Positions 41,131 through 50,516 of a DNA stretch of 64,000 nucleotides are shown one piece after another. The stretch's first letter is position 1. The number at the start of each line of letters is the position of its first letter. The notes beneath the pieces are model-generated. The model saw only the letters and a program-made list of their open reading frames with translations. It made no database searches and had not been told where the DNA came from. Position numbers and translations under genes: made by a program. Origin of the DNA: Marinobacterium sedimentorum (GTDB lineage Bacteria; Pseudomonadota; Gammaproteobacteria; Pseudomonadales; Balneatricaceae); the NCBI RefSeq assembly GCF_024267675.1, contig NZ_JALDYX010000023.1, forward strand, positions 1-64,000, given 5' to 3'.

Positions 41131-43254
41131 TTAGTTCAGTTTGCGCCTGAAAGGTGGCAACGCATCCAGCAGCTGTCTGCCATAGCGTTTGGTGACCACC
41201 CGGCGATCCAGCAAAATAATGTTGCCGCTATCCTGTTCTGTTCTGAGCAAGCGCCCGACCGCCTGAGTGAGACGCATGGAGGCCACAGGCACACTCCAGT
41301 CGATAAAGGCATTGCCGCCCTGGCGTTCAATCCACTCCGCCATGGTTGCGTCCACCGGATCATCCGGCACGCTGAATGGCAGCTTGGTAATAATGACTTC
41401 GGTCAGGTAGTCACCGGGCAGGTCGACCCCTTCGGCAAAGGATGCCAGACCAAAAATAATGCTCGGCGTGCCTTTGTCGATCGCCGCCCGGTGCTGCTGC
41501 AGTATTTCATTCTTCGAAAACTGGCCCTGGGACAGAATCGTATTCTTAATGGAATCAGCTAACTGTTCAAGCACCGTGCGCATCTGGCGCCATGAACTGA
41601 ACAAAACCAGGGTCGCGCTGGCCTGCGGCAACCGTTTGGCCAGAAAATCAGCGACCTCTGCAGTATGCGCTTCGGGATTGGAGGGGTCCGCCCGCATGGG
41701 CGGCACCCAGAGTTCGGCACAGCGCTGATGATCAAACGGGCTTTGCAGCCGCTCGCAGGGACTGTCCGCAGGCAAGCCCAAATCTACCAGCACACGGTCA
41801 AAGTGCCCCAGCGCCGTCAGTGTCGCCGAGGTCACGACAGCGCCGTAACAATGTTGCCACAGATGTTCGCTCAGGGTTGCTGCCGCCGACACCGGGCTGC
41901 TGCGGCATTCGAAATCAACGCCGTCGGGAGATTCGATCACATTGATCCAGCGCGCCGTTGGCGAGCTGCCCTCGGGATCCGGATTGCGATAAGAGCGCAC
42001 CAGCGAGTGGATGGACTGCATCCGCGAGAGCAGGAGTCCTGTCTGCGGATACCAGCGTTCCGCCGCATCCTTTTCAATCTCCGGAATACCGCCATCAATG
42101 GCCTCCTTGAGCAACTCCACAATCTGCTCGAACTTGACCACCGCCTTGTCTGCAATCTTGGCAACATCGCCCGCTTCGATGCGCAGCATCTCCGGCAACT
42201 GCCCGTTGGGAAAGCGAAAACGATCCGACTTGGGACTGCCGTTGGATTCTGTCAGCAAGGCACGCAAGGTACGCTGAAAGCTCTCCAGGCACTGATTCAA
42301 GTCGGTAAAAGGCTGGGCCAGCTGCGTTACATAGGTACTGAGCACCTGATGTTCGCCGCAGTCGACACGCATTTTCTCCAGCTGGCGTGTGGCGGCCGAA
42401 AGCCAGCGAATACTGCCCGCAACTCTCATGCTGTAGGAGAAATGACCGATCGCCTTGGCCGCCAGATGGTGACCTTCGTCAAACACGTAAATGCTGTCGG
42501 CCGGGTCCGGCAGAATGGCGCCGCCGCCCAGGGCCAGATCCGCCATCACCAGGTCATGATTTGCAATCACCACCTCGGCCTGATCAAGGGATTCGCGCGC
42601 CCGGTAAAACGGACAAGCGCTGAAGTTATGACAACGCCGGTTGGTGCATTGCAGGTGATCACTGGTGAGCGGATGCCACAGCTGATCTTCCAGCTCTCGC
42701 TTGAGGTTGTCCCGGTCGCCGTCCCAGCGGCCGGAGGCAAACTCGTTCAGTAACTCACGATAGAGCCCCAGGTCCGCCTCATCGAGCTTGTGGACCTGCT
42801 CATCTTCGTAGAGCGCCATCTGCCCCATTGCGCCCTGACTGTCAAGAATACGCTCGGCCTTGCTGATACAGAGGTAACGCCCGCGTCCCTTGGCCAGACT
42901 GACCTTGACCGGCAGCTGGGCGTGCAGAGCAATATCCGGCAGATCCTTGTACAGCAGCTGCTCCTGCAGTGCCACGGTTGCCGTCGAGAGCACCAGTTTC
43001 TTGTTGGCGGCCTTAGCCACCGGGATGGTGCCCAGCAGATAGGCCAGCGTCTTGCCGGTACCTGTACCTGCCTCCACCAGCACGACATGCCCCTCGGACT
43101 GACGTACACCCGAAGCATCGGCCTGCACACCGCCAATGACGCGCGCAACGGCACCCACCATCTGGCGCTGCCCATAGCGCGACTTGAGACCCTTGGCATC
43201 TAGAAATGCCCGATAGGCCTGCTGTATCTGTTGTTTGAGGTCCTCGGTTAGCAA
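41131..43254 (-). CDS. dinG: ATP-dependent DNA helicase DinG
   Basis: 707 aa XPD-like superfamily 2 helicase. Walker A is VLVEAGTGTGKTLAYLL and the DEAH-like box is YVFDEGHHLAAKA. The four Fe-S cysteines are in CISK and CTNRRCHNFSACPFYRAR. C-terminal GLASFAEGVDLPGD and TQAVGRLLRTEQD complete the helicase core. DinG unwinds R-loops and D-loops and is damage-inducible in E. coli. It diverges from lexA, and a near-consensus LexA box lies 49 bp upstream of the start. Confidence 0.94.
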   Translation of the reverse strand: MLTEDLKQQIQQAYRAFLDAKGLKSRYGQRQMVGAVARVIGGVQADASGVRQSEGHVVLVEAGTGTGKTLAYLLGTIPVAKAANKKLVLSTATVALQEQLLYKDLPDIALHAQLPVKVSLAKGRGRYLCISKAERILDSQGAMGQMALYEDEQVHKLDEADLGLYRELLNEFASGRWDGDRDNLKRELEDQLWHPLTSDHLQCTNRRCHNFSACPFYRARESLDQAEVVIANHDLVMADLALGGGAILPDPADSIYVFDEGHHLAAKAIGHFSYSMRVAGSIRWLSAATRQLEKMRVDCGEHQVLSTYVTQLAQPFTDLNQCLESFQRTLRALLTESNGSPKSDRFRFPNGQLPEMLRIEAGDVAKIADKAVVKFEQIVELLKEAIDGGIPEIEKDAAERWYPQTGLLLSRMQSIHSLVRSYRNPDPEGSSPTARWINVIESPDGVDFECRSSPVSAAATLSEHLWQHCYGAVVTSATLTALGHFDRVLVDLGLPADSPCERLQSPFDHQRCAELWVPPMRADPSNPEAHTAEVADFLAKRLPQASATLVLFSSWRQMRTVLEQLADSIKNTILSQGQFSKNEILQQHRAAIDKGTPSIIFGLASFAEGVDLPGDYLTEVIITKLPFSVPDDPVDATMAEWIERQGGNAFIDWSVPVASMRLTQAVGRLLRTEQDSGNIILLDRRVVTKRYGRQLLDALPPFRRKLN

Positions 43255-43302
43255 CGCGGCATCCGGATCAGCTGAGACAGGAGCCGCGATTCTAGCAAAA
43301 CA

Positions 43303-43318
43303 CTGGATATATCAACAG
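43303..43318 (-). promoter_or_regulatory. LexA box upstream of dinG
   Basis: Read on the minus strand this is CTGT-TGATATAT-CCAG, one mismatch from the gammaproteobacterial SOS box CTGT-N8-ACAG, with the expected AT-rich centre. It is close enough to dinG to repress it. Confidence 0.65.
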
Positions 43319-43342
43319 AATTTGCTTTACGGGATTAAGCTA

Positions 43343-43358
43343 CTGTATATACTTACAC
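43343..43358 (+). promoter_or_regulatory. LexA box 1 upstream of lexA (imperfect)
   Basis: CTGT-ATATACTT-ACAC, one mismatch from CTGT-N8-ACAG. It overlaps a likely lexA -10 (TATACT, 43348-43353, extended by TG). Confidence 0.65.
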
Positions 43359-43361
43359 CTA

Positions 43362-43377
43362 CTGTATAAAACAACAG
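43362..43377 (+). promoter_or_regulatory. LexA box 2 upstream of lexA (perfect)
   Basis: CTGT-ATAAAACA-ACAG, a perfect match to CTGT-N8-ACAG, 9 bp before the lexA ATG. Start-to-start spacing to box 1 is 19 bp, about two helical turns, similar to the tandem operators of E. coli lexA. Confidence 0.85.
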
Positions 43378-43386
43378 GCAAAAACC

Positions 43387-44007
43387 ATGAAACTGACTCG
43401 CCGACAAACGGATGTGCTCGAGTGCATCAAAAAGCATATCGAAACCACCGGCTACCCGCCCACACGGGCCGACATTGCGCGCGATCTTGGTTTCAAATCA
43501 GCCAACGCCGCTGAAGAACACCTCAAGGCACTGGCTCGCAAAGGTGCCATTGAAATCATTCCCGGCACCTCCCGCGGCATACGCCTGCCCGATCTCGGGC
43601 TCGATGCCGCCAACGAAAGCCTGCCCATCGTCGGCCAGGTGGCCGCAGGTTCACCCATACTTGCCCAGCAGCATATTGAAGATCACTGCACCATCTCGGC
43701 CGATTTTTTCCATCCGCCGGCGCACTACCTGCTGCGGGTAAAGGGCCAGAGCATGCGCAATATCGGCATCATGGATGGCGACCTGCTGGCCGTGCATCAA
43801 TGCCAGGAAGCCCGCAACGGCCAGATAGTAGTGGCGCGTATAGGCGACGAAGTCACGGTAAAGCGCTTCAAACGCGAGAATAATCGCGTCTATCTGCTGG
43901 CCGAGAACGAAGACTTTGCTCCCATTGAGGTCGATCTCAGGGAACAGGAAATATCCATTGAAGGCCTGGGTGTTGGCGTTATCCGCCGCGGAGGAGAACC
44001 ACTATGA
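43387..44007 (+). CDS. lexA: SOS repressor LexA
   Basis: 206 aa. The N-terminal winged helix ([31 protein letters not shown]) and C-terminal S24 peptidase domain are complete. The self-cleavage site is Ala87-Gly88 ([10 protein letters not shown]), with catalytic Ser122 ([14 protein letters not shown]) and Lys159 (EVTVKRFKR). RecA filaments trigger cleavage and derepress SOS genes. Two LexA boxes precede it, so it is autoregulated. Its stop overlaps the sulA start by 4 bp (ATGA). Confidence 0.97.
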   Translation: MKLTRRQTDVLECIKKHIETTGYPPTRADIARDLGFKSANAAEEHLKALARKGAIEIIPGTSRGIRLPDLGLDAANESLPIVGQVAAGSPILAQQHIEDHCTISADFFHPPAHYLLRVKGQSMRNIGIMDGDLLAVHQCQEARNGQIVVARIGDEVTVKRFKRENNRVYLLAENEDFAPIEVDLREQEISIEGLGVGVIRRGGEPL

Positions 44008-44492
44008 ACCTTGCACCGGCGCCCAAATACCGCCGCACCCTCTTTCAGGCCAAGCGCCAGAACCTGCACCCAGGTCAGAGCGTGAGCCAGAATGTGACCC
44101 GCAAAAAGCCGGCTCCCAGCAGTACAGGCGTCGGCAAACTGACCGAAATCATTACCCACGACTGCAACCTGTCCAGCATGCCCCTGCTGATGCCATTGCT
44201 GGCCCAACTGAGCCGGGATGATCGCTGGTTTGCCTGGGTCGCACCCCCTGCACTGCTGCCAAAAACACTGCTGACCGATGCCGGGATTGATCTGGGCAAG
44301 GTCATTCTGCTGCAACCCGACAGCGGCCACAGCGCGTTTGACCTCGCCCGCCGCGCCCTGAGTGCCGGCACCTGCCATGCAGTCATTTCATGGCCAGGCT
44401 ACCTGTCAGAATTCGAACTCAAGGCGCTCGAACAGGCAGCCGCCTGCGGCGACAGCCATGGCATTCTGATCCGGGGCCGGGAGCACGCCTGA
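44004..44492 (+). CDS. sulA: Cell division inhibitor SulA
   Basis: 162 aa. The SulA core ([39 protein letters not shown]) is followed by [20 protein letters not shown]. SulA blocks FtsZ polymerisation during the SOS response. It overlaps lexA by 4 bp, forming the lexA-sulA operon known from Pseudomonas, and is therefore under the lexA boxes rather than its own. The N-terminal 40 residues are basic and variable. Confidence 0.9.
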   Translation: MNLAPAPKYRRTLFQAKRQNLHPGQSVSQNVTRKKPAPSSTGVGKLTEIITHDCNLSSMPLLMPLLAQLSRDDRWFAWVAPPALLPKTLLTDAGIDLGKVILLQPDSGHSAFDLARRALSAGTCHAVISWPGYLSEFELKALEQAAACGDSHGILIRGREHA

Positions 44493-44659
44493 AGCCGTCA
44501 GGCCTGCCTGAGCGGGTCACAAATTGGGTATTGGGGCAGATTCAGGCAAGAGGCGTTTGAGCTTCAGCACGTACCGTCGATAGCCACATCCATGCCCCAT
44601 GACCATACACCCATGAAAGCCCAGACTGCAGTTTGCGAAAAACACTTTGGGAAGAGCGG

Positions 44660-44905
44660 TTAGTGAATAACAGGCGGCCTTAGCACATCGGCCTCAGCTT
44701 CGCGTTGACGCGCACCCGCCTCGGCCACCAGCTGGACGCCAGCCGACAGCATGATCTTGGCGATATTGATACGCTCATCACCCAGCGTGCTGGACAACTC
44801 ATCGGAAAAGCTCAGCGTCAATAGCGGCTCATCCTGTTCACTGGAGCGACGAACGACAATTTCGCCCGTCTCCAGCATGACTATTTCAAGCAATGCGTCT
44901 TTCAT
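44660..44905 (-). CDS. Small conserved hypothetical protein
   Basis: 81 aa from ATG 44905 (MKDALLEIVMLETGEIVVRRS), with an AAAGGA site; the frame extends to 44980 without a good ribosome site. It contains a beta-rich N-terminal half and a helical SFSDELSSTLGDERINIAKIMLSAGVQ segment. A small gene in the same position between sulA and topA occurs in pseudomonads (from memory). Function unknown. Confidence 0.72.
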   Translation of the reverse strand: MKDALLEIVMLETGEIVVRRSSEQDEPLLTLSFSDELSSTLGDERINIAKIMLSAGVQLVAEAGARQREAEADVLRPPVIH

Positions 44906-45031
44906 TTGATCCTTTCGCCTTATGCTTCGGCGCCCGGTAACCGCCTTGAAATCTGTGACCAGCACCTTATCAGCATGCATTCGTTCGATACCTGACTGAC
45001 CGCCAGCGACACTCAGGGCAAAGCGACTACT

Positions 45032-45550
45032 TCACCACTCCTGCATGCCGGCACGCAAGCGCTCAACAAGCTGGGCCAGTTCGCGCTGCCATAGCTGACA
45101 CAGCTGCGGCGTCACTTCTGTTACCACATCGACACTGAGCGACATCAGCCGAATCTCGGACTGACTCTCGCCGACGTTGACCGCCGCAGGCCTGGCGCCC
45201 GGCCGCCAGCAGGCCCCATAGGCTGCATGCATGCGCCTCAGCCAGCTAGCAGCATCCTGCTCCAGCGAAGCCAGCTCGGTGCGCTCGGGCGACTGCACCG
45301 CCGCCTGCTCAAACAGCGTATCGAGGTCGGCAAAGCTTTGCAGCTGCGCCACCTCCAGGCGGTAGTGGTCACCAATCTCACACAGAAAGGCACCATAGGC
45401 CGACGCCAGATGGAACAGCACCGACTCCTGGCAACACTCGACCTGGGCCTGACGGCTCCAGCCGGTAGACGCCTGTGCCTGGGCCAGCTGCTCGAGCTGA
45501 AGCTGAACAAAGTTCAGCTTCTGGCTGGTGCGGGTAACAAATACGCTCAT
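45032..45550 (-). CDS. DUF6586 family protein
   Basis: 172 aa, mostly helical and soluble, with no signal peptide. RTSQKLNFVQLQLEQLAQ and the SVLFHLASAYGAFLCEIGDHYRL centre match the DUF6586 proteins encoded upstream or downstream of topA in pseudomonads (recognition from memory). It lies 20 bp after topA and is probably cotranscribed. Function unknown. Confidence 0.75.
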   Translation of the reverse strand: MSVFVTRTSQKLNFVQLQLEQLAQAQASTGWSRQAQVECCQESVLFHLASAYGAFLCEIGDHYRLEVAQLQSFADLDTLFEQAAVQSPERTELASLEQDAASWLRRMHAAYGACWRPGARPAAVNVGESQSEIRLMSLSVDVVTEVTPQLCQLWQRELAQLVERLRAGMQEW

Positions 45551-45570
45551 GCAATTTACTCCGCCACCGG

Positions 45571-48210
45571 CTATTTGGCTTTTTTGGCCTTCTCTTCTAC
45601 CACCCAGCGACCGCCATCAAAGTAGGCGCGCCATCCGGTTGCCTTGCCCTCGACCTCCGTCATCACGTACTGCTCCTTGGTCTTGCGACTGAAACGTATC
45701 AGCGTGGGATTGCCATCAGCATCCGCCACTGGCGCATCAAACAGGAAACTGTACTTGGGATCGATTTCATCCCTGTGTGGCAGCAGCTCACCAACCTTGG
45801 GCGGCCGGGTCTCACGATTCTTCGGAAACTGACTCGCCGCCAGAAACAGGCCACTGGCACCGTCGCGCAGAATATAAGTGTCATCGACCTTTTCGCACTG
45901 CAGCTCAGGCATCGGTACCGGATCCATCTTGGGCGGTGCAGCTTCACCGCTCTTAAGCAGCTTGCGGGTGTTCTTGCATTCGCTGTTGGAGCAGCCGAAG
46001 TACTTGCCGAAACGACCGGTTTTGAGCTCCATCTGGGCGCTGCACTTGTCGCACTCGATGGTCGGACCTTCATACCCCTTGATGCGGTAGCTGCCAAACT
46101 CTACCTCAAAGCCATCGCAATCCGGGTTGTTGCCACAGACATGCAGCTTGCGGGTCTGATCGATCAGGTAGGAGTCCATCGCGGCACTGCATTTAACACA
46201 GCGGTGCTTCTTGCGCAGCAGGCGGGATTCAGCCTCATCGTCGGCATCTTCGCTCACCACCTCGTCGCCAGACACCAGATTGATGGTTTCCTTGCAGCGC
46301 TCCTTGGGCGGCAACGCATAGCCGGAACACCCCAGAAAGACACCGGTACTGGCGGTTCTGATCATCATCACCCGGCTGCACACCGGACAGGGAATATCGG
46401 TCTCCGTCGGCGTATTGGGGCGCATGCCGCCTTCTTCACTGCGCGACTCTTCGAGTTTTTTCACAAAGCCCGCATAGAAACCGTCAAGTACCTGCTTCCA
46501 GTTTTTGTCGCCACTGGCCACATCGTCCAGCGCTTCTTCCATGCGTGCGGTAAAACCGAAATCCATCAGATCGGTAAAGTTTTCCGTCAAGCGCTCGGTC
46601 ACTATGTCGCCCATTTTCTGGGCATAAAAGCGCCGATTCTGCACCTCGACATAACCGCGATCCTGAATCGTGGAGATGATCGCCGCATAGGTCGAGGGAC
46701 GACCGATACCGCGCTTTTCAAGTTCCTTGACCAGGCTCGCCTCAGTGTAGCGAGGCGCAGGCTTGGTGAAGTGCTGCTTGGGATCGAGAAGCTCGAGCGC
46801 CAGGGTCTGACCGGCCTTGAGGTCCGGCAGAATCACGTCTTCGTCATTCTTACCCTTGCTCGGAAGCACCCGGGTAAAGCCATCAAACTTGAGAATCCGA
46901 CCGCGTGTACGCAGCTCAAAGTCGCCAGCACTGACCTGCACCCGCGTACTGAGATACTCAGCGGGATTCATCTGACAGGCCAGAAATTGCCGACGGATCA
47001 GATCGTACAGCCGCTCGGCGTCACGTTCCATATTGGTCAGCGCCGTGGCCTCGATGCTTACATCGGACGGTCGAATCGCCTCGTGCGCCTCCTGTGCACC
47101 TTCCTTGCTGCTGTACACCACAGGCGCATCGGGCAGGTATTTGCTGCCAAACATATCGCCAATGTATTCGCGACACTGCGTCACTGCGTCAACGCTGAGG
47201 TTGGTGGAGTCGGTTCGCATATAGGTGATGTAACCGGCCTCATACAGCCGCTGTGCCATCATCATGGTCTTCTTGACACCGTAGCCAAGGCGCGTACTGG
47301 CAGCCTGCTGCAGCGTAGAGGTAATATAGGGCGCACCCGGTTTGGTGGTGGTCGGCTTGTCTTCACGCTTGACGACCTGATAGGTCGCGCCTTCCAGCAA
47401 CGTCAGCGACGCGCTTGTTTCCTGCTCACTGACCGGCCGAAATGCCTGATCCTTGTAGCGGGTCACCTGCAGTCGCACAGCGGCCTTGTCTGCGGTCAGG
47501 GTATCGGCATGCAGTTCCCAGTATTCTTCCGGCACAAAGGCACGAATTTCCCGCTCACGCTCCACGACCAGGCGAGTTGCCACCGACTGCACACGCCCGG
47601 CGGAAAGACCGCGCGCAACCTTTTCCCACAACAGCGGCGACAGCATATAGCCCACCACACGATCGAGGAAACGTCGCGCCTGCTGCGCATTGACCCGCGC
47701 CAGGTCAAGCTCGGAGGGCTTCTCGAATGCCGACTTGATGGCCTTCTTGGTAATTTCGTTGAACACCACGCGGCGATAGCGCGAATCATCCCCGCCGATA
47801 GCTTCCCGCAGATGCCAGGCAATGGCTTCCCCCTCGCGGTCCAAGTCGGTCGCGAGATAGATTTCGTCGGCGCTTTCCGCCAGCCGCTTCAGTTCTTCAA
47901 CGACCTTTTCCTTACCGGGAAGTATCTCGTAGCGGGCCGCCCAGCCATTGTCAGGATCGACGCCCATGCGTCCGATCAACTGTTCCCTGGACTTGCGTTC
48001 CTTGTACACCGCCTTGTCCTCGGGCGACATCTTGCGTGTCAGCGCCGCCTGGCGTGCCCGCTCCTTCGGATCACTTTTGGTTGCAGTTCCGCTGGTCGGA
48101 AGATCGCGAATATGGCCTACGCTCGACTTAACGACATACTGGCTGCCGAGGTATTTGTTTATCGTCTTGGCCTTTGCCGGAGACTCGACGATAACGAGTG
48201 ACTTTCCCAT
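45571..48210 (-). CDS. topA: DNA topoisomerase I
   Basis: 879 aa type IA topoisomerase that relaxes negative supercoils. The Toprim domain starts [22 protein letters not shown]. The active-site Tyr lies in [15 protein letters not shown]. Three C-terminal four-cysteine zinc domains follow (CPVC...C...C, CVKC...CGNNPDC, CDKC...CSNSEC), then a further C-terminal segment. ATG 48210 was chosen over the extension to 48258. A strong promoter lies at 48258-48286. Confidence 0.97.
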   Translation of the reverse strand: MGKSLVIVESPAKAKTINKYLGSQYVVKSSVGHIRDLPTSGTATKSDPKERARQAALTRKMSPEDKAVYKERKSREQLIGRMGVDPDNGWAARYEILPGKEKVVEELKRLAESADEIYLATDLDREGEAIAWHLREAIGGDDSRYRRVVFNEITKKAIKSAFEKPSELDLARVNAQQARRFLDRVVGYMLSPLLWEKVARGLSAGRVQSVATRLVVEREREIRAFVPEEYWELHADTLTADKAAVRLQVTRYKDQAFRPVSEQETSASLTLLEGATYQVVKREDKPTTTKPGAPYITSTLQQAASTRLGYGVKKTMMMAQRLYEAGYITYMRTDSTNLSVDAVTQCREYIGDMFGSKYLPDAPVVYSSKEGAQEAHEAIRPSDVSIEATALTNMERDAERLYDLIRRQFLACQMNPAEYLSTRVQVSAGDFELRTRGRILKFDGFTRVLPSKGKNDEDVILPDLKAGQTLALELLDPKQHFTKPAPRYTEASLVKELEKRGIGRPSTYAAIISTIQDRGYVEVQNRRFYAQKMGDIVTERLTENFTDLMDFGFTARMEEALDDVASGDKNWKQVLDGFYAGFVKKLEESRSEEGGMRPNTPTETDIPCPVCSRVMMIRTASTGVFLGCSGYALPPKERCKETINLVSGDEVVSEDADDEAESRLLRKKHRCVKCSAAMDSYLIDQTRKLHVCGNNPDCDGFEVEFGSYRIKGYEGPTIECDKCSAQMELKTGRFGKYFGCSNSECKNTRKLLKSGEAAPPKMDPVPMPELQCEKVDDTYILRDGASGLFLAASQFPKNRETRPPKVGELLPHRDEIDPKYSFLFDAPVADADGNPTLIRFSRKTKEQYVMTEVEGKATGWRAYFDGGRWVVEEKAKKAK

Positions 48211-48257
48211 AGAATAATGTTCCTTGGCGCGGAATCGGCTAACTGAATCAGCGTGCA

Positions 48258-48286
48258 TATATAAGTGCTGACATTGCGGGGGTCAA
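48258..48286 (-). promoter_or_regulatory. Sigma-70 promoter for topA
   Basis: Minus-strand TTGACC (48286-48281), 17-bp spacer, TATATA (48263-48258). The predicted start point is about 40 bp upstream of the topA ATG. Confidence 0.72.
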
Positions 48287-48367
48287 GCAAAGCGAAGAAA
48301 AAGCTGCTTTTTTGGCCGCGACAGGGTCAGAACGCTGCATCGGATGAAAAATGCTTCTGTTACACTT

Positions 48368-48373
48368 TATAAT
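48368..48373 (+). promoter_or_regulatory. TATAAT -10 for the 48398 gene
   Basis: Perfect TATAAT 24 bp before the ATG at 48398; the -35 region is weak (TGAAAA). The message would have a very short leader and there is no clear ribosome site. Confidence 0.4.
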
Positions 48374-48397
48374 TCAGAGAGTTAATAACCAACCCCC

Positions 48398-49120
48398 ATG
48401 GCACTCATGCTGCACGACAACATCATCATACTCATCATAATTGCCGTTGTCGGACTCCTGGCCCTGATTGGCAGTCACATTATCAGCCAGCGTGAACTGC
48501 ACGCCCGCAGACAGACTGCACGGGTAAAATGGCTCGGCCAACAGGCTGAACACGGTATCAACGCCCTGGGAATTTTGCGTGCCTGCAGCTGCAAGCCAGA
48601 GATTGTTGAGCGCATTGAAGCCCATGTTGCCGCACTGATCAGTGAAATGGCGGACCTGACGCCGGACAACCCGCTCCTGAGCACACTGACCAGCCAGAAA
48701 CAGCATGCGGACCGCTCGACCGCCGCAGCCGCGGCCCTGAACAGCGACCGCGCCATCAAGCGGGCATCCATCTTCATTAATTACGCCCGCGATCTGCTGG
48801 CGGAAATGGCACAGAATAACAGCCTGTCACCGGCGCTTGCCAAAAGTTACGCCCAGGAACTGCATTGGCTGAACGTATCGATTATCGCCACGGCTCACCT
48901 GACCCAGGGCCAGAAAAGTCTTGGCCTTCAGGACAAGCCGGCCGCCCTGTCGCACCTCAAGCACGCCAAGGCGGTGCTGACCCGCGCCATGGTACCGCAG
49001 CAGTTCAAACAGGAGCGCCTGACCCAGATCCAGACGCTGCTGGACAGCCTGGAGCCGCGCCCGCAACGTTCAGACGGCACTCTGGCCGACAATCTGGATG
49101 CCTACTTCAAGGACCATTGA
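48398..49120 (+). CDS. Membrane-anchored hypothetical protein
   Basis: 240 aa, not recognised. An N-terminal transmembrane helix (about residues 9-27, IIILIIIAVVGLLALIGS) is followed by a cytoplasmic, helix-rich body with two charged helical stretches (about 80-150 and 160-210) and repeated ALxxA patterns, resembling a TPR or helical-bundle scaffold. No catalytic motif is visible. It is divergent from topA. The start could also be ATG 48407 (MLHDN). Confidence 0.72.
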   Translation: MALMLHDNIIILIIIAVVGLLALIGSHIISQRELHARRQTARVKWLGQQAEHGINALGILRACSCKPEIVERIEAHVAALISEMADLTPDNPLLSTLTSQKQHADRSTAAAAALNSDRAIKRASIFINYARDLLAEMAQNNSLSPALAKSYAQELHWLNVSIIATAHLTQGQKSLGLQDKPAALSHLKHAKAVLTRAMVPQQFKQERLTQIQTLLDSLEPRPQRSDGTLADNLDAYFKDH

Positions 49121-49147
49121 GCCTAAAACAACATCAAGCAAGCGCCT

Positions 49148-49384
49148 TCATGCCTCATCAATGCGGGCAAAGCGCGCAACCGGCTCACCCGCAGGACCGG
49201 ATACGGTTTCGACAAACATCGCCAGCGGCCGCACCCAAAGCCCCCGATCCCCGTAACAGGGCCGATAGACGACCAGCCACTCTTCGGTTTCCGAATGGCG
49301 GGCACAGCCCATCACTTCGTACTCATTGCCCTTGTAATGCCGATAGAGCCCCGGCTGCGGCTGTTGCAGTTTACCCACATTCAC
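49148..49384 (-). CDS. DUF1653 family protein
   Basis: 78 aa. It matches the small beta-rich DUF1653 domain (GLYRHYKGNEYEVMGCARHSETEEWLVVYRPCYGDRGLWVRPLAMF). It lies 6 bp after the gene at 49391-49900 and is likely cotranscribed with it. Function unknown; such proteins are widespread and sometimes fused to nucleotide-related domains. Confidence 0.85.
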   Translation of the reverse strand: MNVGKLQQPQPGLYRHYKGNEYEVMGCARHSETEEWLVVYRPCYGDRGLWVRPLAMFVETVSGPAGEPVARFARIDEA

Positions 49385-49390
49385 CTCCTG

Positions 49391-49900
49391 TCAAAAACCC
49401 TGGTCTGCGACACGCCGCAGAAGAGCCTGAATTTTCTCGACACCTTCAATGCCACCACGCTCTTCCCAGAATGCAGTCACATGCAGCGGTGTCGACTCCA
49501 GCGCAACCACATCCAGCGGCAGCGCCGACAGCACCTCTGCCAGCACATCAAGCTGGTCCCGGGACAGCAGTCGCTCACCCTGCTTCCAGCTCCAGCCCTC
49601 TGGCAGACCTTCATTGGCCAGCGAGCGCATACGGAACAGCTGCCAGGGCTGCAGCCGCTCACGCTGCACTGCACTGAGCCCATGGCGCAGATACCGATAA
49701 GCGGCACGTTCGTATTCCTCGGCATCGGCCTGGCCCGTCGCACGTGGCGCGGTCAACCGCACTATCTGTACCTGCAACCCCAGGGTGCGAGCCTTGCTGC
49801 GCAACCTGGCCTGGGTCTTTTCCCGCGCCGTTGGCATGGCCCACATCATGGAACCTATGAGCGACATCATGATCAGTACAATTATTCCCCAGGTCCACAT
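49391..49900 (-). CDS. Membrane-anchored hypothetical protein upstream of the DUF1653 gene
   Basis: 169 aa, not recognised. One N-terminal transmembrane helix (about 3-20, WGIIVLIMMSLIGSMMWAM) is followed by a basic stretch (REKTQARLRSKARTLGLQVQIVRL) and a soluble C-terminal region ending LLRRVADQGF. SALPLDVVALESTPLHVTAFWEERG near the end looks like a compact alpha/beta unit. No known motif. Similar small anchored proteins occur in this region in pseudomonads, but I cannot confirm orthology. Confidence 0.7.
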   Translation of the reverse strand: MWTWGIIVLIMMSLIGSMMWAMPTAREKTQARLRSKARTLGLQVQIVRLTAPRATGQADAEEYERAAYRYLRHGLSAVQRERLQPWQLFRMRSLANEGLPEGWSWKQGERLLSRDQLDVLAEVLSALPLDVVALESTPLHVTAFWEERGGIEGVEKIQALLRRVADQGF

Positions 49901-49925
49901 AACGTTCGCATGCCTTACTGAATGT

Positions 49926-49955
49926 TTGAATGCCCGGATACCGGGTCACTATGCT
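49926..49955 (+). promoter_or_regulatory. Promoter with internal dyad for the universal stress gene
   Basis: TTGAAT (49926-49931), 18-bp spacer, TATGCT (49950-49955). The spacer contains the dyad CCCGG-ATA-CCGGG (49933-49945), a possible operator. The start codon is 39 bp further on. Confidence 0.5.
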
Positions 49956-49993
49956 AATCTCAAGTTAACGCAACCAGACGGAAACCTTCGATC

Positions 49994-50434
49994 ATGAGTG
50001 CTTATAAACGAATCTTGCTGGCGGTTGACCTGTCTGAAGAATCAGATCAGCTGATCGACAAAACCTGCGAGATTGCCGAGCGCAACAACGCAGAACTGAG
50101 CCTCATTCATGTGATTGAGCCTCTGAGCTTTGCCTATGGTGGCGATGTCCCGATGGACCTGACCACCATTCAGGAGCAACTCGACGATCATGCCCGGGGC
50201 AAGCTCGACAGCTTTGCTGCCCGCCTCAGTCATCCGGTGACCCACAAATTCATAGTCAGCGGCCATACCGAATCTGAAATCCACCGCCACAGCGAAGAAA
50301 ACGCCATCGACCTGGTGATCGTCGGCAGCCATGGCCGCCACGGCCTGTCACTGCTGCTCGGCTCAACCGCCAATGGCGTACTGCACGGCGCCCACTGCGA
50401 CGTACTCGCCATCCGCGTGCAGCCCGTCAAGTAA
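49994..50434 (+). CDS. Universal stress protein (UspA family)
   Basis: 146 aa. The Usp fold starts YKRILLAVDLSEESDQLIDK and ends with the ATP-binding signature G-x2-G-x9-G-S/T (VIVGSHGRHGLSLLLGSTANGVLH), so it is likely an ATP-binding type. Such proteins are induced by starvation and oxidative stress. Single gene, convergent with uup. Confidence 0.92.
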   Translation: MSAYKRILLAVDLSEESDQLIDKTCEIAERNNAELSLIHVIEPLSFAYGGDVPMDLTTIQEQLDDHARGKLDSFAARLSHPVTHKFIVSGHTESEIHRHSEENAIDLVIVGSHGRHGLSLLLGSTANGVLHGAHCDVLAIRVQPVK

Positions 50435-50489
50435 CTGTGCACCGGACCGGCCAGCGCCGCCCAGAGCCGCACACCTAAGGCTTAAGCCG

Positions 50490-50508
50490 CGCCCGCACAG
50501 CGGGCGCT
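50490..50508. terminator. Hairpin between the usp and uup genes
   Basis: GCGCCCGC-ACA-GCGGGCGC, an 8-bp perfect stem between convergent genes. There is no T tract on either side, so it may terminate weakly or act as an mRNA end stabiliser. Confidence 0.4.
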
Positions 50509-50516
50509 CTAATGCC

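Noticed and set aside
45775-48201. 808-codon open frame on the plus strand opposite topA
   Set aside because: It is the mirror of the topA reading frame in GC-rich DNA; the product has no recognisable domain, and topA on the other strand is complete and conserved.
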